NCBI GenBank assembly: GCA_947462335.1
Contig: OX381713.1
Coordinates: 23,304,381 to 23,368,380 of the forward strand
DNA: 64,000 nucleotides
Source of the DNA: Harmothoe impar
Lineage: Eukaryota; Annelida; Polychaeta; Phyllodocida; Polynoidae
Direction: 5' to 3'
A model generated the notes under the pieces. That model ran no database searches and was not told where the DNA came from. It saw nothing but the letters and a program-made list of their open reading frames with translations. Below, piece by piece: positions 1 through 13,603 of this stretch. The position numbers were made by a program, and so were the translations under genes. The number at the start of each line of letters is the position of its first letter. Positions within the stretch are counted from its first letter, which is position 1.

Positions 1-142
1 ATTGTTCCCACTCGCTATTTGTTCCCAAATTGATGCTCTCCTCCCTAGTCCTTGTATTTCAGCTTTAATAAATCAAATATCCCATGTGAATGTCCAGTCG
101 TGTAAATAGTGTTTTATGATGCGACATTTGCTGATCTGAGAA
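1..142. other. unassigned sequence
   Basis: No gene or repeat recognised. An AATAAA occurs near 67 but has no coding context in the window. Confidence 0.3.
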
Positions 143-368
143 TACCGTAAATTCTCGCGTATAAGCCTAACTCGCGTATAAGCCGCACCCCTAACTTTGA
201 AAAATTATATAAGCCGCCAAGGAGGTCTGAATATTGCGATTCTGGTACTGTAGTATACTAATAAAAACTCTCGTATAAGCCGCACCCTATATGGGCATGT
301 TTGGTATCAAAAGAAAGCTGAGTCTGACTCGCGTACAAGCCGCGGCTTCTACGCGAGAATTTACGGTA
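143..368. mobile_element. palindromic MITE, 'TATAAGCCGCACC' family, copy 1
   Basis: The element begins TACCGTAAATTCTCGCGTAT and ends with the inverse form, TACGCGAGAATTTACGGTA. Inside, the motif TATAAGCCGCACCC recurs at roughly 70-100 bp spacing. Two more copies lie at 34469-35544 and 57469-57679 with the same ends. The inverted ends and lack of coding capacity fit a non-autonomous DNA element. I do not assign a transposase superfamily. Confidence 0.7.
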
Positions 369-791
369 ATTACCAAATGTTTTGATCAGCTTTGCTTTCA
401 TTATTCACAGAACTTATTACAGATGTAATTTTAACTGTCGGAAACCCATTGTTAGGTAACTTTAAATTTCTCCTAAGTTATATCAAACCGGCGATGTGGG
501 CCTGCCCCTGCTTTGCAAGGCCTTTAACACTCATCAACAACGTCATTCAGTCAGTGACTACAAAATTTATGAATGTTCCTTCAAGCTTTCTATTCAGTTC
601 TTGAAAAGCAAAAGATGCAGTGATAGATATGATTCAAATTGTAGGTATACTACTTCTCACTGAATGTTATATTATGTTTTATTTTATACGTGTTTTCCAT
701 GGAAAACACACATGATCACTCCTATCACTAAAATGAACACTCCATCCATGATGATGACTAATCTTCCGTTTTCCTCTATTTTCTCTCAAAG
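369..791 (+). other. intron upstream of cysteine-rich exon
   Basis: Ends in a pyrimidine-rich run (ttttcctctattttctctc) followed by AAAG at 788-791, a good splice acceptor. The open frame running through it from 664 is cysteine-poor apart from two residues and probably intronic. Confidence 0.5.
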
Positions 792-1041
792 GCGCTTTCC
801 ATGGAAACGACTCCCCCACGAGATGTGCTTCCGCCAGCCATGCCAGAAGAACCGCGAGTGCTGTTTCCGGTGGAATATTTGTGACAAATCAGCGAAGGTG
901 TGCGTGGACTGTTGGTATGGGAGCACATGCAGGTCTGAACAGGACTGTTGCTCCCGGTACCCCTACTGCGCACGCGTGTGGAAGAAGTCGAAGGATGGCC
1001 GCAGATATATAGTGAGCGGCAAGTGTGTCCGCAAGTTGTAG
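792..1041 (+). CDS. last exon of a secreted cysteine-rich (12-Cys) protein
   Basis: About 82 residues ending at a TAG stop (1039-1041). The exon holds twelve cysteines, including two CC pairs (NRECC, EQDCC), many Arg/Lys and a C-terminal GKCVRKL. Compact cysteine spacing with basic residues is typical of small secreted disulfide-rich domains; Dickkopf-, prokineticin- and colipase-like folds and some neuropeptide-precursor tails look similar. I cannot name the family. The start is set by a splice acceptor, since the reading frame upstream loses the cysteine pattern. Earlier exons, including any signal peptide, are outside the window or not recognised. The exon is probably real; its function is unknown. 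Confidence 0.65.
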
Positions 1042-1175
1042 TAGTGCTTCGGTACTACACACTGGGCATCATCAGCAGAGGTCTACGGCAGGCCAAGATG
1101 GTGGAAGAACTAACATGTATATTAAACAAATGTAAACTGAGTTAAAAATAAAATGAAACTGAGTTAATATTGCAT
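1042..1175 (+). terminator. 3' UTR with polyadenylation signal
   Basis: AATAAA at 1147-1152, about 106 nt after the stop codon of the cysteine-rich exon, in A-rich sequence. The position is normal for a metazoan poly(A) signal. Confidence 0.5.
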
Positions 1176-4100
1176 TTACTGAGAGGTTTCTATATGTTGT
1201 TAAATGGATTTGAATATGATATTTGGATGACGCATAAGTCGACTTGTGATGCGCTCATTGGATAGAATCAAAATGGCTGCCGATTTCTGCGATGACACTC
1301 CCCTTGTTTCTGCATACTGCCAGAGTCGTCATGTATCTTCTACAGACAAGGGACTGTATCTTTTAATTTAAACTTAACAAGGAGTCCTCAATGGGTAACT
1401 CTTCTTTTCACCACATATTTATTTGTTTATTCAATTATTCATTTTTAATAAAGACTTGTGGGTCATAGACTCAGTTAGTAAACATAAAATTCTAAATATC
1501 CATATTAACAGTAATAGGATGGATATAATACCATGACTAGCAAAGCTATGAAGTTTATTTTGACGATAGAGCTAATGATGTTGAGACATGATGAATTTGA
1601 GCAGTATCTAGATAACAAGAAATTTTGTCAGAATTATAAAAAACAGAAAGGAAGTTCCTAATGTGACAAATAAAGCAGAACCGAATTATTTCTTTTTCAA
1701 TTTTCCCTCTTTGTTACATACATAGGCGTGTGCATAAATGTGGATGTAACATTTATTCTCGACAATAATTATATTCATATATATATACATATATATTTTC
1801 ATATACATTTAACTATATTTTCCCCCGAACTTCTCACAGAGCTTCTTGATATTAATTATTATATTCTGTCACTCACCCGAGAACAACCCCCGACAAAATC
1901 TACTCATTCCGTGTGAAATAACAAATAAATACCATGGTGCTCATTGTTTTATAATAGTTAATTTTGGACACTTAGTTTACAATTATTTTAAGGTGGTGGA
2001 TGTCAAGGAAGTGCCCCTAGAGTGCCATATCGCTTACTCTGGTTTGGAACCAGAGAGGCCTAAAATCTGAGTTATGTCTATTGTCTGTTGAAAGGTTAAA
2101 CATATGGAGGTCAGATAGAGATAAGGAACGTGAGAAAAGGATCCTTAGGTAGTTTGTTAGTCTCCTGTGTCTGGTTAGTAGTCTGTGGAATAAATAGCAT
2201 AATTCAGTACTTGGCTTGTAGTTATACTTAGTAGTGGAATGAGAAACCTAGTCCACCCTATATATATTATATATACTGCAATTATCCCTCCTTTGCATTA
2301 CATGATGCAAACGATACAAGACTAGCTAATTACACTGCCTATAGTTATCTGCACTTAAAGTAGAAATCCCCCTCCACTAGGAAAAAAAATATTATATATG
2401 TAACCTGCTGAGTATGAACTGTATTCCTAGCATACATCTATGTTATTCCCTCAAAACTTCACTTCACAAGTCGTGCGAAGGCAAAACCCCTATAGTGTAT
2501 GCCAGAATGGTGAGTGTATCCATGGTTCTCTAAATAATGTAGCAAACCCTAATGGTCGTATAGATATTGTAAAACAAAACAGTTATGAAATAAACCTGAC
2601 CCAAGCACGTCTCGACTCTGAGACAGAACATTGATGAACAAGCTTACTTGTCAAAATAGTAAGTTTGAAAATGCTAAAATCTGAAGCAACATGGAAATGT
2701 ATGCGGATGAAGCAATAGTTTGTATTTATATGAACAATAACAATTTAGAGATGACAGACTCATAGATTATCACCAGGGTGAATAGAATCAGAAACATTCA
2801 GTTGACAAAATACTGTTTGTTTCTCGTAGTTGGCGTTTGCCAAAGGTTAGTGTCTTGGAACAGTATGTATCGCAACATCAACGCTCCCAGTTCACATTGC
2901 TTTGATGCTGCTACCCAGACTGTTCGAGCGTCTCATTAGCCGGTCGACAAAAACTAGATACCGTTATGCACATAGCGCATGTAAACAGTGATTTACGCAA
3001 CGTTGATACTTTACATTCACAACGGTATCAACACTGCTTTCTACACTGTTTATTCAATGTGCTAGTCAATACTGGTTAAGGTTATGAGCTTGAAGGCTAT
3101 GAGAATGGAGCAATTTGGACATCAATATTTTCACTTGATGATACATAAAGTTCGAAGTTAACTTTAGGAGCGTATTGCTATTAAATTACACCAATTCGGC
3201 TTCACAAACAATATTATGACCAATAGGGAACTACACCCCCAAAGTCCTTTCCTTTCTATTGTGTATCAGCTGTTTAGTCGCTTTCCATCTAACCCTTGTT
3301 GTCTAGGTCCTCTTCCATGTGAACTCAAGGTTAAATAACCTGGGACCTATTTGTCCCATACAGTTGTCCCGAGCAGTGTACATGTAAAAGTCATCACCGG
3401 TGCCCAGTGCTGGTTTCTAGACGAGTAGTCAGAGTAGTTGTAGCCCATCATGTGAAATATATACAATTGTAGGTAGTCATATAATATATTAGTCTCTCCC
3501 ATTTCTAAGGCTTCTCTACTTAGTAATACTATATTTTTCTTCCCTGTAATTCATATGTAAACATAGTAAGGTGGCCCTCTGTCTTATAGTGTAGATATTG
3601 TAAACGGTCAGAGTTCCTATTTTCATTATAACCAAGAAATAGCAAGAAACTTGGTTGAAATAATTAGATTGAATAAACAATGATGTGGTGTGCAATTCAT
3701 TGTTGCTGTCGTGAGATATACTTACAATGGATAGGAATCCTATTAATACATAACTTAATCTAAAGTGTATATATAAACATATAATAACTTCACTGAGATT
3801 TGAGAGATTGTAATATCATATTGTCCATTGCAAGCTAACTTGCCAGAGATTTTAATATGTAAAAGGGGAGATTTTGTGAGTGCTTTTAATCCTTTGAATT
3901 AACTAGAATAGATTAGGTACTTAGGTTATGGATATATGTTCTATGAAATATATTTGAGTCAGTAGAAGAATAGTAGAAAGGTATGATATTTAATTTTGTG
4001 TCGGAAAAGTATTTAGAATATCTTTATGAGTAGTAAATGTTATGATATACGTATATATATATTCAAACAGTCTAAAACTGCGATACAATTGATAATGTGA

Positions 4101-5880
4101 AAATGTAGAGTATCTTGACTTAAAGCGTCTAATTCAGCCCAGGTGCATCTGCCTTCTCTGTCATGGTGTTTGTTGATTAGCAGACACATATTTGTTCTAA
4201 CTTCTATAGACTTCCCCAAGTCCCTCCTAATGTTTTATATTACAAAACATTACTGGCTAATAAATGTTGCTCATTAAGTGTTGATTTCATTAAAAAGGAA
4301 AGATTGAACTGTTGTTGTGTTGTCATATGATTGATCTTCCTTAATTTTCTTTAATAAAAATAATACATCAACAATGCAAAAGAAATATGCCATTTTGTAT
4401 CTCTCTTCCATTGTCCACCCAATGGCGACCATAGAGTTATGGATTTTCCTTTTCTGTCAGCCAGATCAGTGAAAGGAAGTTTCCTAAGCAATCGATGATC
4501 CGTTTGGACGAATTCAGGCCAAATAAAAATGAGGGTATAAAATGAGGGAAGAAAGCAATATGTAACATTAGGGACTTGGGCATGTCTATGTCATCACATC
4601 TGAGGGAACAGCACTGGTATGTGTTCCTTGGTAATTCGGGGCATGCAGGTATACGTCTACAAAGCCACAGCGAAGTGGGCACCACAGCATCACAGAATGG
4701 CGGCTACCGGATAACAAGCCAAGAAGATTTGATTTCTGCCATGGAATTTATAAATGTATTTTTGTTGAAAGAATTCTGATTGCAACAAATAAGCATACTT
4801 TGAAACTAACAATGACTAACTAGAATAGAGATTGATATCTATGGGGTCATTCACTCCTGACCATTGGCTGTTTTAAGAAAAGAAAAGAGTTCCGTGGTGG
4901 GGGTGCATGAGTAAGTAAAGAAATTCAGATTGATCACTAATATTTACTATAATAGATGCTTAAATGAGGTGTGACTTGATGGCTAGATTTGATGCATACA
5001 AAAAGCAACAGGTGTAACGCCAATGATCTCATGATTTAGCCGCTTATTTAGGCATTAAACAAGAACATCCCTTAAAATTGGAACTCCAAACTCAGGACGC
5101 CATGAAGGTTATCCAGCGTTGGAAATAATGCTGAACACGAAGGGCCAGATTACATCTATTCAGAATCTTGCACATTGTCAGCAGTAGTTGCACATAATCT
5201 CCTTATCATGAAATTCAGACAGCAACTGAGATGGTTGATTGAGAAGAACAAGAAGAATCATCTTACTGAGTCCATTCGAATCTGAACTACTTTTATTATA
5301 CAACCCGAAGGACACAGACAATGCATTAATTCTTTCGAAGAATACAAAAAAAACAGGTGAAGGAGTTTCTTTAATACTCCATTTTGAAATGTCACTCTTC
5401 AAATTTCCCTTTTAGGTGGAACAAAAGTGGAGAACTAGATTAAAGGATATGATTTCTTTCCCTTTTCAAGGTATGAGTTGGATAACGGAATACTGTACGC
5501 ACAGATATGAATACAAGCTACACTGATAACAGTACTTCCACAACCATTTGGACATGTATACTCTACACATTGATATTCAACAAGCTATGTGGAATATTGA
5601 CTGTGTTGATAATGAGAAAAATATTATCCATTAGGCCCTGTCCATGATGCCACCATCAGTAGCACAAAGGATTTCATCCTGTATTCGAATTTCAATTTAC
5701 ACTGAAAAGGATATTTTTCAACATAACATTAATCTAAAAAAAACACACTTTTATTTCTAAACAAAAAGATAAAATCTTTGTTTCAGGTCTGGCCCTCCTA
5801 GACTTGTGCATGCAACAGCTGCGCAACAGAAAAACATAGAAAATGATAACCTTGTCTGATAAAGCATGGAGGAAGTTTAT
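1176..5880. other. AT-rich intergenic DNA, nothing recognised
   Basis: Only short scattered open frames without family resemblance, codon pattern or splice support. Small features include a short AT/TA run near 1770-1800 and a tiny palindrome around 2037 (CTCTGGTTTGGAACCAGAG). I see no RNA gene, exon or transposon end. Confidence 0.4.
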
Positions 5881-5899
5881 GGGCATGAGTGAACATGGT

Positions 5900-6300
5900 T
5901 TTATAACATCTGACACTGTCGAGGAGAAGGAAAATATGCAGTCATCTCCCATTTCTGTAAGGGATTATCTAATCAATTAGTGGATATATTAGGTCAATTG
6001 TCTTTATACCAAGCCACCTTGTTGGTCACCAAATATATGAATATATTGACAATCGTAAAATAAATCTAAATAAAAGCATTATACAGTTCCGTTGACGGCT
6101 GGCCTAAGGAAAACATGAGTAAAATTATAGGGAATATGATGATGTTCTACCGTCTTTTGGATTTGAATGGCACAGATCCGCTTTCTAGCGCTGGGGCTGT
6201 TGCAAAAGAGATAAGGGTAGATTTGATCCTTACACTCTGGCTGTATCATATTAAAGGGCAATATTCCTCTCATTTCATGAAACCTTGATATCAATAGGCA
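5900..6300. repeat. diverged direct repeat, copy 1
   Basis: Sequence around 'tcatctcccatttctgtaag' and 'ggctgtatcatattaaaggg' recurs in the same order and orientation at about 8620-8790 ('tcatctccaatttccatatg', 'agctgtatcatatctgaggg'). It lies just outside the left arm of the foldback structure starting at 6300. Confidence 0.45.
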
Positions 6301-6644
6301 ACAAGGACGGAAATGCGGCAGAAATGCGGCATAGACAAGTGCCTAGGGTGTACATTGGCCTTCAAATCCATAGTTCATATCCACATGGAGCATATGAGAC
6401 TGTGTTAAGCAAATTGTAATGCCACAGAAATAGTGTCTACACTGGATAGCTGCTTGGAGAACCTCCTTTTCACCATTCAAATATATGGTCTAACTTACTT
6501 CCAAACTGGGAGAACATCTGTTCATTGTTTCCTATTCTACAGCACTTTAACCTTTTCTTGTATTATTATTTAAAGTGAATTCCCTCGGTCTTTGTTGGAA
6601 AACTCTATATATTGTATAGTAGTGACATGGTGTAATTTGCCCTG

Positions 6645-7085
6645 TCCAAACCCGACCTCAGCCCACATCAGGCATCCCGCTTTGAAACTGATCTGAGCCT
6701 GAAATGGGGAGCCCAATCGGGGTCACACTTAAGCCCAGTCATCTGCCCAACATGAAACAAAAACAGGCAGCCCACTTTGAAACTGATCTGAGCCCAAATC
6801 AGGCAGCCCACTTTGAAACTGATCTGAGCCCAAAACGGGGAGCCCGATCGGGGTCACACTTCAGCCCAGCCATATGTCCAACATGAAACCAAAACGGGCA
6901 GCCCACTTTGAAACTGATCTGAGCCCAAATCAGGCAGCCCACTTTGGAACTGATCTGAGCCCAAAACGGGGAGCCCGATCGGGGTCACACTTCAGCCCAG
7001 CCATCTGCCCAACATGAAACGCAGCCTAACTTCAAACAGCCAATCCGAGCTAAAACCAAATTGGCCCCGTGCGGGCTTGGTAATA
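6645..7085. repeat. tandem 'TTTGAAACTGATCTGAGCCC' array
   Basis: At least five imperfect copies, alternating with 'ggggagcccgatcggggtcacact' and 'cagcccagccatctgcccaacatg'. An inverted counterpart lies at 9095-9415. A related shorter block with GGGCCCAAAGT/AGCCCATCC is at 10140-10380. Confidence 0.6.
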
Positions 7086-7429
7086 GGGAGGGTATGGTAC
7101 AAGTGACTTGCTGTATAAGTGTTATAAGCCAAGGACAGGATAAATTTTCAAGGCGCCAGCCACGGATAATTACCATTGTCCAAGGCTTATAACATTTATG
7201 CAGCTAGTCATGTGTATTATATCTGACTTACATTCACAGTAGGAGACTGTGCTCAATGGACCGCATCCACCCAAAGCCATGTATGTAAAATACAGTCAGG
7301 CCATTTCTTTTGTTCTGTCAGCCATCTTTGGTGTAAATACTTAGAGGCTTGCTAGTAATCGATTATTTCTGCATTTACTGTTCCATAGATTGTTTTATGC
7401 ATGCAGTTACAATATCATTAAGAGAAATT

Positions 7430-7850
7430 TGGAAACACCTGGTCTTGCTCTCGGTGTTAAAAAAAACGATTCTCCTAGTTCCAAAAGGAATAACACATGC
7501 AGCCATATCTCCAAGGACAGACATCAGACAAGCCAAATCTCTTAGGACATGACAAATCTTAGATCACTGCTAGTAAATTCCTTTAATCTAGCATCAGCTT
7601 ACCTGCAGGTCTTCACTATGTTATGAGGGCCTGCATGTGCAGCAACCAGTCTGGTCTGTAGGGAGGGGAAGATAGTACAGGCCAACATAATAACAGCGCT
7701 ACAATCTACGGTGCTGCCAGAGGCTGTTTCACTGAGTCTGTTGAGGGAATTCCTTTAATGTTGAGAATCTGAGGGAGACTCTTTCAGTCTAGATCCTGAG
7801 GGGTGGAAACATCAAGGTATATATAGGAAATGTCATCCATTATGGGTGTC
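7430..7850. repeat. direct repeat, copy 1 (second at 10420-10820)
   Basis: Shared order of blocks: 'gattctcctagtt', 'agccatatctccaag', 'ttagatcactgctagt', 'tctagcatc', 'gggggagatagtac' and 'gctgagtctgttgagg'. Identity is moderate, so this is an old duplication or two old insertions. Confidence 0.5.
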
Positions 7851-10419
7851 CTTGCAAGAAAGCTGTCCATGGGTAGGTGCAGTACAAAACATTTACTACA
7901 ATTATATTCTACACTGACACCAGACTGTCACCATTCACACTCCAAATCTCGGTGTTCAATAATTATTTTTTATTATTAGTTATTAATACAACTATTGCCT
8001 GGACTAATGTGGCCAATCCAATCTAGAAGCGACCTGACTGATCTTTGATGGAAGTGGATCCATAGTTATTTTCCCAATTTGTTTCCAATACTGACATTAT
8101 GTAAGTAGGCCTATGTGATTTGGACAACGAATGGTGGATTAATGTCGAAGCTGACCCTTCTATTGCAATTAAATACACTCACTCAGGTTCACTGGGTTTT
8201 CTTCAAATACAAGCTTCTCTTGTAGAGGACTTAAACCTTTGAAAATCAATAGTTGCATGCTATGTTTAGAAGCACTTTTCTACCTTCAATGAACAGAGCG
8301 AAAAGGGTTCCTGGTTTGTTTTCAAAACACCCAATTACTGGGCATCGGAACACAAATTCATAGATTCTATTAAATTCAGCTCAATAGTTGTGAACTTGAT
8401 AAGATTAGGACAAGTACCAGAAAACACATAGGGAAAATAAAGGCATGGTGAAAATTTGTGTACACGTGGTTGTACAACAGGGCTGATACTTCCTCCTAAA
8501 CTGTACAGGAAGTCAGGGGATGGTAATATCTGGTGACTGCATGTGTACTAATACATTTATTTTGCATAAAGTAAAGAAACATCCATGGGCCGAGGGAGGA
8601 AGTCATGAAGTGATGAAAAAGGTAAAATCATCTCCAATTTCCATATGTGATATTTAATTCAATTAGTTGATCTACAAATTGACAAATAATCAAAATTCAT
8701 TAAGATTGAGGTTGGTAAACATGATCCAAGCACTGTAGCTGTATCATATCTGAGGGCATTCTCCTCTCATGAATGATATTAATAGGATATCAGGATACAC
8801 TTCTTGCAGACATTTGTACTGGCCAAATTGATATCATATCACCATTATTAACCCAATTCAATGTAACCAATTCCTTAGGATCTGATTACATAGAAAGCTT
8901 ACTAAATACAAAAATGACTTTACACCCCTTAGAGGCGGTCCTATGAATACAATTCCCAGTATTACTCAGTATCTTACCTGGAAACATAATAATACCAGAT
9001 AGAACATGAATAACATAATACCCATAGGCTTGCTGTTAATTGTATTATTTCCGCGTTAAGTCTTCCATATTGCTTCGTGGATGTACCCTAGTGGCAAGCC
9101 CGTACGGGGCCAATTTGGTTTTAGCTCGGATCGTCTGTTAGAGGTCGGGCAAATCTGAGCTGGGTTTCATGTTGGGTCGATGGCTGGGCTGAAGTGTGGC
9201 CCCAATCAGGTGCCCTGATTTGGGCTCAGATCAGTTTCAAAGAGGGCAGCCTGATAAGGCTCAGATCAATTTCCAAGCGGGCTGCCCGTTTTGGTTCATG
9301 TTGGGCAGATGGCTCTGCTGAAGTGTAGCCTCAATCAGGCTCCCTGTTTTGGGCTCAGATCAGTTTCAAAGCAAGCCGATTTGGGCTGAGGTTGGGTTTG
9401 GATAGGGCAAACTGGTCTAGATAGTAGTTCTGATCATTGAGTGCTGTGATAATGATATTACAATAATATACACCAGTTTGAGGTCTGAATATTCATAACG
9501 TGATGCCTCTGGCACAGTGATTCACATGTCTGCATACCAGTGTCAAATATAAACAATGTAACATTGATCCAATTGTTTACCTAGATTTAAGTCATTTGGT
9601 ACACATCTGATATTGATGTTAATTTATAAATTTTGAATATGCATTCAGTATAATGCATTTGTTGCCCCATTGGGCTCTGTAGTGTATACCGTATCATTTT
9701 GTGACCACATGTATGGATTGCAACGCTGCGCTATGTACATTGAATACTGACATTGTTTAGAAAATTATTTGATGAAATAAATATACTTTTACAATTCATT
9801 GACACTAGATGTCACTACTAAACAATATATATTTTCCAACAAAGCCAGATGAAATTGACATGATACGATAATACAAGAAAATGTGCTGTAGAATAGGAAA
9901 AAATAAACACACAAAAATAAATTTCTGTGCCATTACAATTAGCTTAACAGTCTCATATGCTCCATGTGGGTATGAACTACGGATTTGAAGGCCAATGTAC
10001 ACCCTAGACATTTGTCTATGCTGCATGTGGCTTGAACCTGATTATAATAGGCCTGCTTGATACTTCCATAATTGGATAGTATGAGTATGATTATGCCTTA
10101 GGGTTGATTAGCAGGACCTAGGACATCTTATTTATTAGGTGGAACTGTGGCAGCAAAATTGGCTACCCATAAAAAAACAATCTGGGCCCAAAGTCTGCAG
10201 CCCATCCAAAAACAAATCTGAGCCCAGAGTGGACAGCCCGTCCAACAACCGATTTCTACATCACAGGCAGTCTACTTGGGGCCACACCATTGCCCTGTGC
10301 CCTAAATTGACCCGTGCCTGTCGGTTAGCCGACTCTGGGCCACATCGACAAACATAGTGTGGCCCCAGCTGGGCTCACACCATGTTTGCTTCTAGGGTAG
10401 TTATGATATTATCAGGAGA

Positions 10420-10820
10420 AACCTAGAAACACTAGATCTTGATCTCTGTGTTAGGAGTAGGATTCTCCTAGTTGGAAACTGTTACTTATCCAGCCATATC
10501 TCCAAGTCAGAGACTTCAAACAAGCCAAATCCCTTGGGGCATGGGGAATGTTAGATCACTGCTAGTGAATTATTTTAATCTAGCATCTTATCACATGCAG
10601 GTCCTCCTTATGTGATGATGTCTGGTCGGTCTGGGAGGGGGAGATAGTACGGGCCAAAGTGTTACAGCTCCGAAATCTACAGTACTGCCAATGGCTGTAT
10701 CGCTGAGTCTGTTGAGGAAGTTCCTTTAATGTTGAACATGTGAGAGAGAATGTTAAGTGCTAGGTCTTGTAGGGTAGAAACATCAAGGTATACAAGAAAT
10801 GACACACATTATGTCTGTCC
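10420..10820. repeat. direct repeat, copy 2 (first at 7430-7850)
   Basis: Same ordered blocks as the copy at 7430-7850, same orientation. The span includes 'cggtctgggagggggagatagtac'-like sequence and the shared 'atcgctgagtctgttgagga'. Confidence 0.5.
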
Positions 10821-10829
10821 TTAGGAGAT

Positions 10830-12300
10830 AGTTGTTAATAGTTATAAGGTACAGGATATAGAATTTTGGAAAGGTCCACCAGACATCACATATAACGCAA
10901 AACGCTTGCTGCCCCTCAAATAAGAGTCGAGTAGGTGGGGCTTTAAGCACTGCGATTTAAAATATCCAAATCATGGATATCATTATGCATTAGGAGAACA
11001 CTGTCCAGTATAATCATTTACTCTTCCTGCTTAATTGGGCCTACAGTGGCATGGCAGTGCTATAGATTTGAACTAACCTTTGCAACCCATTCTAACGCTA
11101 TTTATACTGATGAGCAGATAAATGTGCAGCATTTACAGCATTACCATACAAACAGAGTGCATTAACAACATAATGCTGTTTTCCTAGCAGTTAAACTCTG
11201 TACCGCCCATTCAAACATAATATGGCAGGTATTCCTGTATAATTATTGCAGTTGTACACAAATTACTCTGCTCTGCTTGCCTGTTCCATACAGTGGGGTG
11301 GCCCCAGGTCTTGTTTAGCTGATATGCAGCCCATGAATCTGAGAATGTCGCCCATGGTAACACAATATGGGATTCTCCCATCAACAATATGTTATTCATC
11401 TTCACTTCAGGACCAAAGAATCCTATATTGCTTTCCATATGCTGAAACACGATCCGCTGCATGAAACATTTTTGTCACTGATAAGATTCAGAATCAATTT
11501 GACCTTGATATTGGCTTCAATATTGAAAAGCGCATGGCAATTATAATGTGTGACATATTCCCTGGCATGGTTATAATTATTTGCTCTTGTTACCAGTGTC
11601 CTTTAGCTCTCTCCTCCAGTCTGATAGATGTCTATGGGTGTGACATACAGCATACATGTGTTCATGAGATTATATTATCAACATCATCATCATAATCATC
11701 ATCATCAGCTGGATTATCCTGTATTATGATGTTTGGTCATGCATAATGATCATACCTAACATTATAGAGAACATTATCATTTAGAAAAACAAGGGGGACA
11801 TATTAGGGTTGGCATTCATTACTGGCTGGAGACATGTGGGATATATTTTGTAATGTACCACCATTCATGGTCTAACACCAGAATCCCATTCATCCACATT
11901 CAGTGCCCAACAGAACTGATGAAGAACTCGTTGATGGCGGTGATATTAACAACACTTTATCCTCATATCACCTCTGGAAGTGCGTTATTCAACGCATTAA
12001 CCATGGGACTGTGTTCCCTGAGGCCCTAGGCCGAGTGTAATGCGGCCCATTGTCAAAACGTTGAATAGACCATCCCCACCCCCCAAGACTTAAATGAGTT
12101 TACCTTTGCGTTTATTTTTTATATTTAGGCTCTAATGATTCAAATTATGTGGGGGCTGAAATGTTTTTTTTCTATGTCACACAAATGTTTAAAAATATCA
12201 TTTTGATGATATCACAATGCGGTGAAATACAGCCATTGTTTGTTCAATGGATCGGCAAGGGTTCCTTGAATTGGTTAAACCAATGGCACTGCCGTGTTTC
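10830..12300. other. intergenic, no gene recognised
   Basis: Contains a short (CAT)n/(ATC)n run near 11680-11710 and nothing else I can classify. Overlapping open frames on opposite strands at 11211-11464 show no family features. Confidence 0.4.
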
Positions 12301-12309
12301 ATTAAAGAA

Positions 12310-12386
12310 TAACAAGAATTGCGGTTGTTGCCGCGTAAAAAAGTGCCTCAGGCATTTTTATATGCGGCAACAACCGCAATTCTTGC
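12310..12386. repeat. terminal hairpin, left end of foldback
   Basis: Near-perfect snapback: 'aagaattgcggttgttgccg' pairs with its inverse ending at 12385, with a smaller palindrome (TGCCTCAGGCA) in the loop. The same hairpin is at 17246-17320. Confidence 0.8.
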
Positions 12387-12599
12387 ATTCGAAGAAACAT
12401 AATGTCTACATGGTTGGTATGTTTGAAGGGAACCCATTCAAGACACAAAAAAAGTAGGGCCGGGGAAGGGGTTATCAGGGGAAGGATGATATTACTTCAA
12501 ATATGGCATTTCCTTGGGTCAATGTTAGGGGGTAAAAAAATGTGTGTTGCTATGCAGATAAACAATAACAATAGATGTTGCTAGGCAACCAGCTGGATT

Positions 12600-13260
12600 A
12601 GCAACAAACTAATAGAATCATTGAATTCCTTGGGTCCATATTAGGGGGGGTAGGTATGATTATAATCAACCTTAGGATCATGGAAATAGGCGTTGCTAGG
12701 CAGATAAACAATTAGAATAGCCATTGCTAGGCAACCAGCTGTATTAGCAACAAACCAATAGAACCATTGAATTTATTGGGTCCATATTAGGGGGGGTAGG
12801 TATGATTATAATCAACCTCAGGACCATAGAAATGTGTGTTGCTAGGCAGATAAACTATTAGAATAGCCGTTGCTAGGCAACCAGCTGTATTAGCAACAAA
12901 CCGATAGAACCATTGAATTTATTGGGTCCATATTAGGGGGGGTAGGTATGATTATAATCAACCTCAGGACCATGGAAATGTGTGTTGCTAGGCAGATAAA
13001 CAATTAGAATAGCCGTTGCTAGGCAACCAGCTGTTTTAGCAACAAACCAATTAAACCATTGAATTCCTTGGGTCCATATTAGGGGGGGTAGGTATGATTA
13101 TAATCAACCTTAGGACCATGGAAATGTGTGTTGCTAGGCAGATAAACAATTAGAATAGCCGTTGCTAGGCAACCAGCTGTATTAGCAACAAACCAATAGA
13201 GCCATTGAACTCCTTGGGTCCATATTAGGTGGGGTAGGTTTGATTATAATCAACCTCAGG
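12600..13260. repeat. ~146-bp tandem repeats, left arm (about 5 units)
   Basis: The landmark 'ggtaggtatgattataatca' recurs near 12649, 12797, 12940, 13087 and, as 'ggtaggtttgatt', 13233. Each unit also contains the inverted pair GTTGCTAGGCAGAT / GTTGCTAGGCAACC, so units can form hairpins themselves. Confidence 0.8.
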
Positions 13261-13603
13261 AACTATCAAAGGTTGATTTATAATTTTGTGATCACATAGC
13301 ATAAATTTGTGTTGTGACACCTTAATCCAAGATGGCGTCACAATCCAAGATGGCGGCGCCGGTTCTGACTTCTGGCACAGTGCAAACATCATATACCTTG
13401 TTCTGGTGGTGCCTGGTGGCACCACCAGGTGGCTACGCCACCACTTCGGCATAAAAAACAAATAATGTGTCAGCTATCAGTGAATGGGAGGATACGTGGG
13501 CGTGAATGACATTCTACCTCACAACTGACATTACAATTACTCCTTTCAATAACAATAGGAAGTGATCAAATGGTAGGGGTAGTGAGTTATCGATGACATT
13601 TAG

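Larger units (their letters stand above)
6300..10035. mobile_element. foldback / large inverted-repeat structure (3.7 kb)
   Basis: The left arm (about 6300-7090) is repeated in reverse complement at about 9090-10035. One anchor is 'ggtgtacattggccttcaaa' at about 6347, with its inverse near 9990. A second is the run 'gtccaaacccgacctcagcc' to 'ggccccgtgcgggcttg', with its inverse at 9095-9415. Each arm contains a short tandem array of a 'cactttgaaactgatctgagccc' type unit. The right arm carries about 350 bp absent from the left. No transposase is visible. A foldback transposon or stacked inverted insertions would explain it. Confidence 0.6.
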
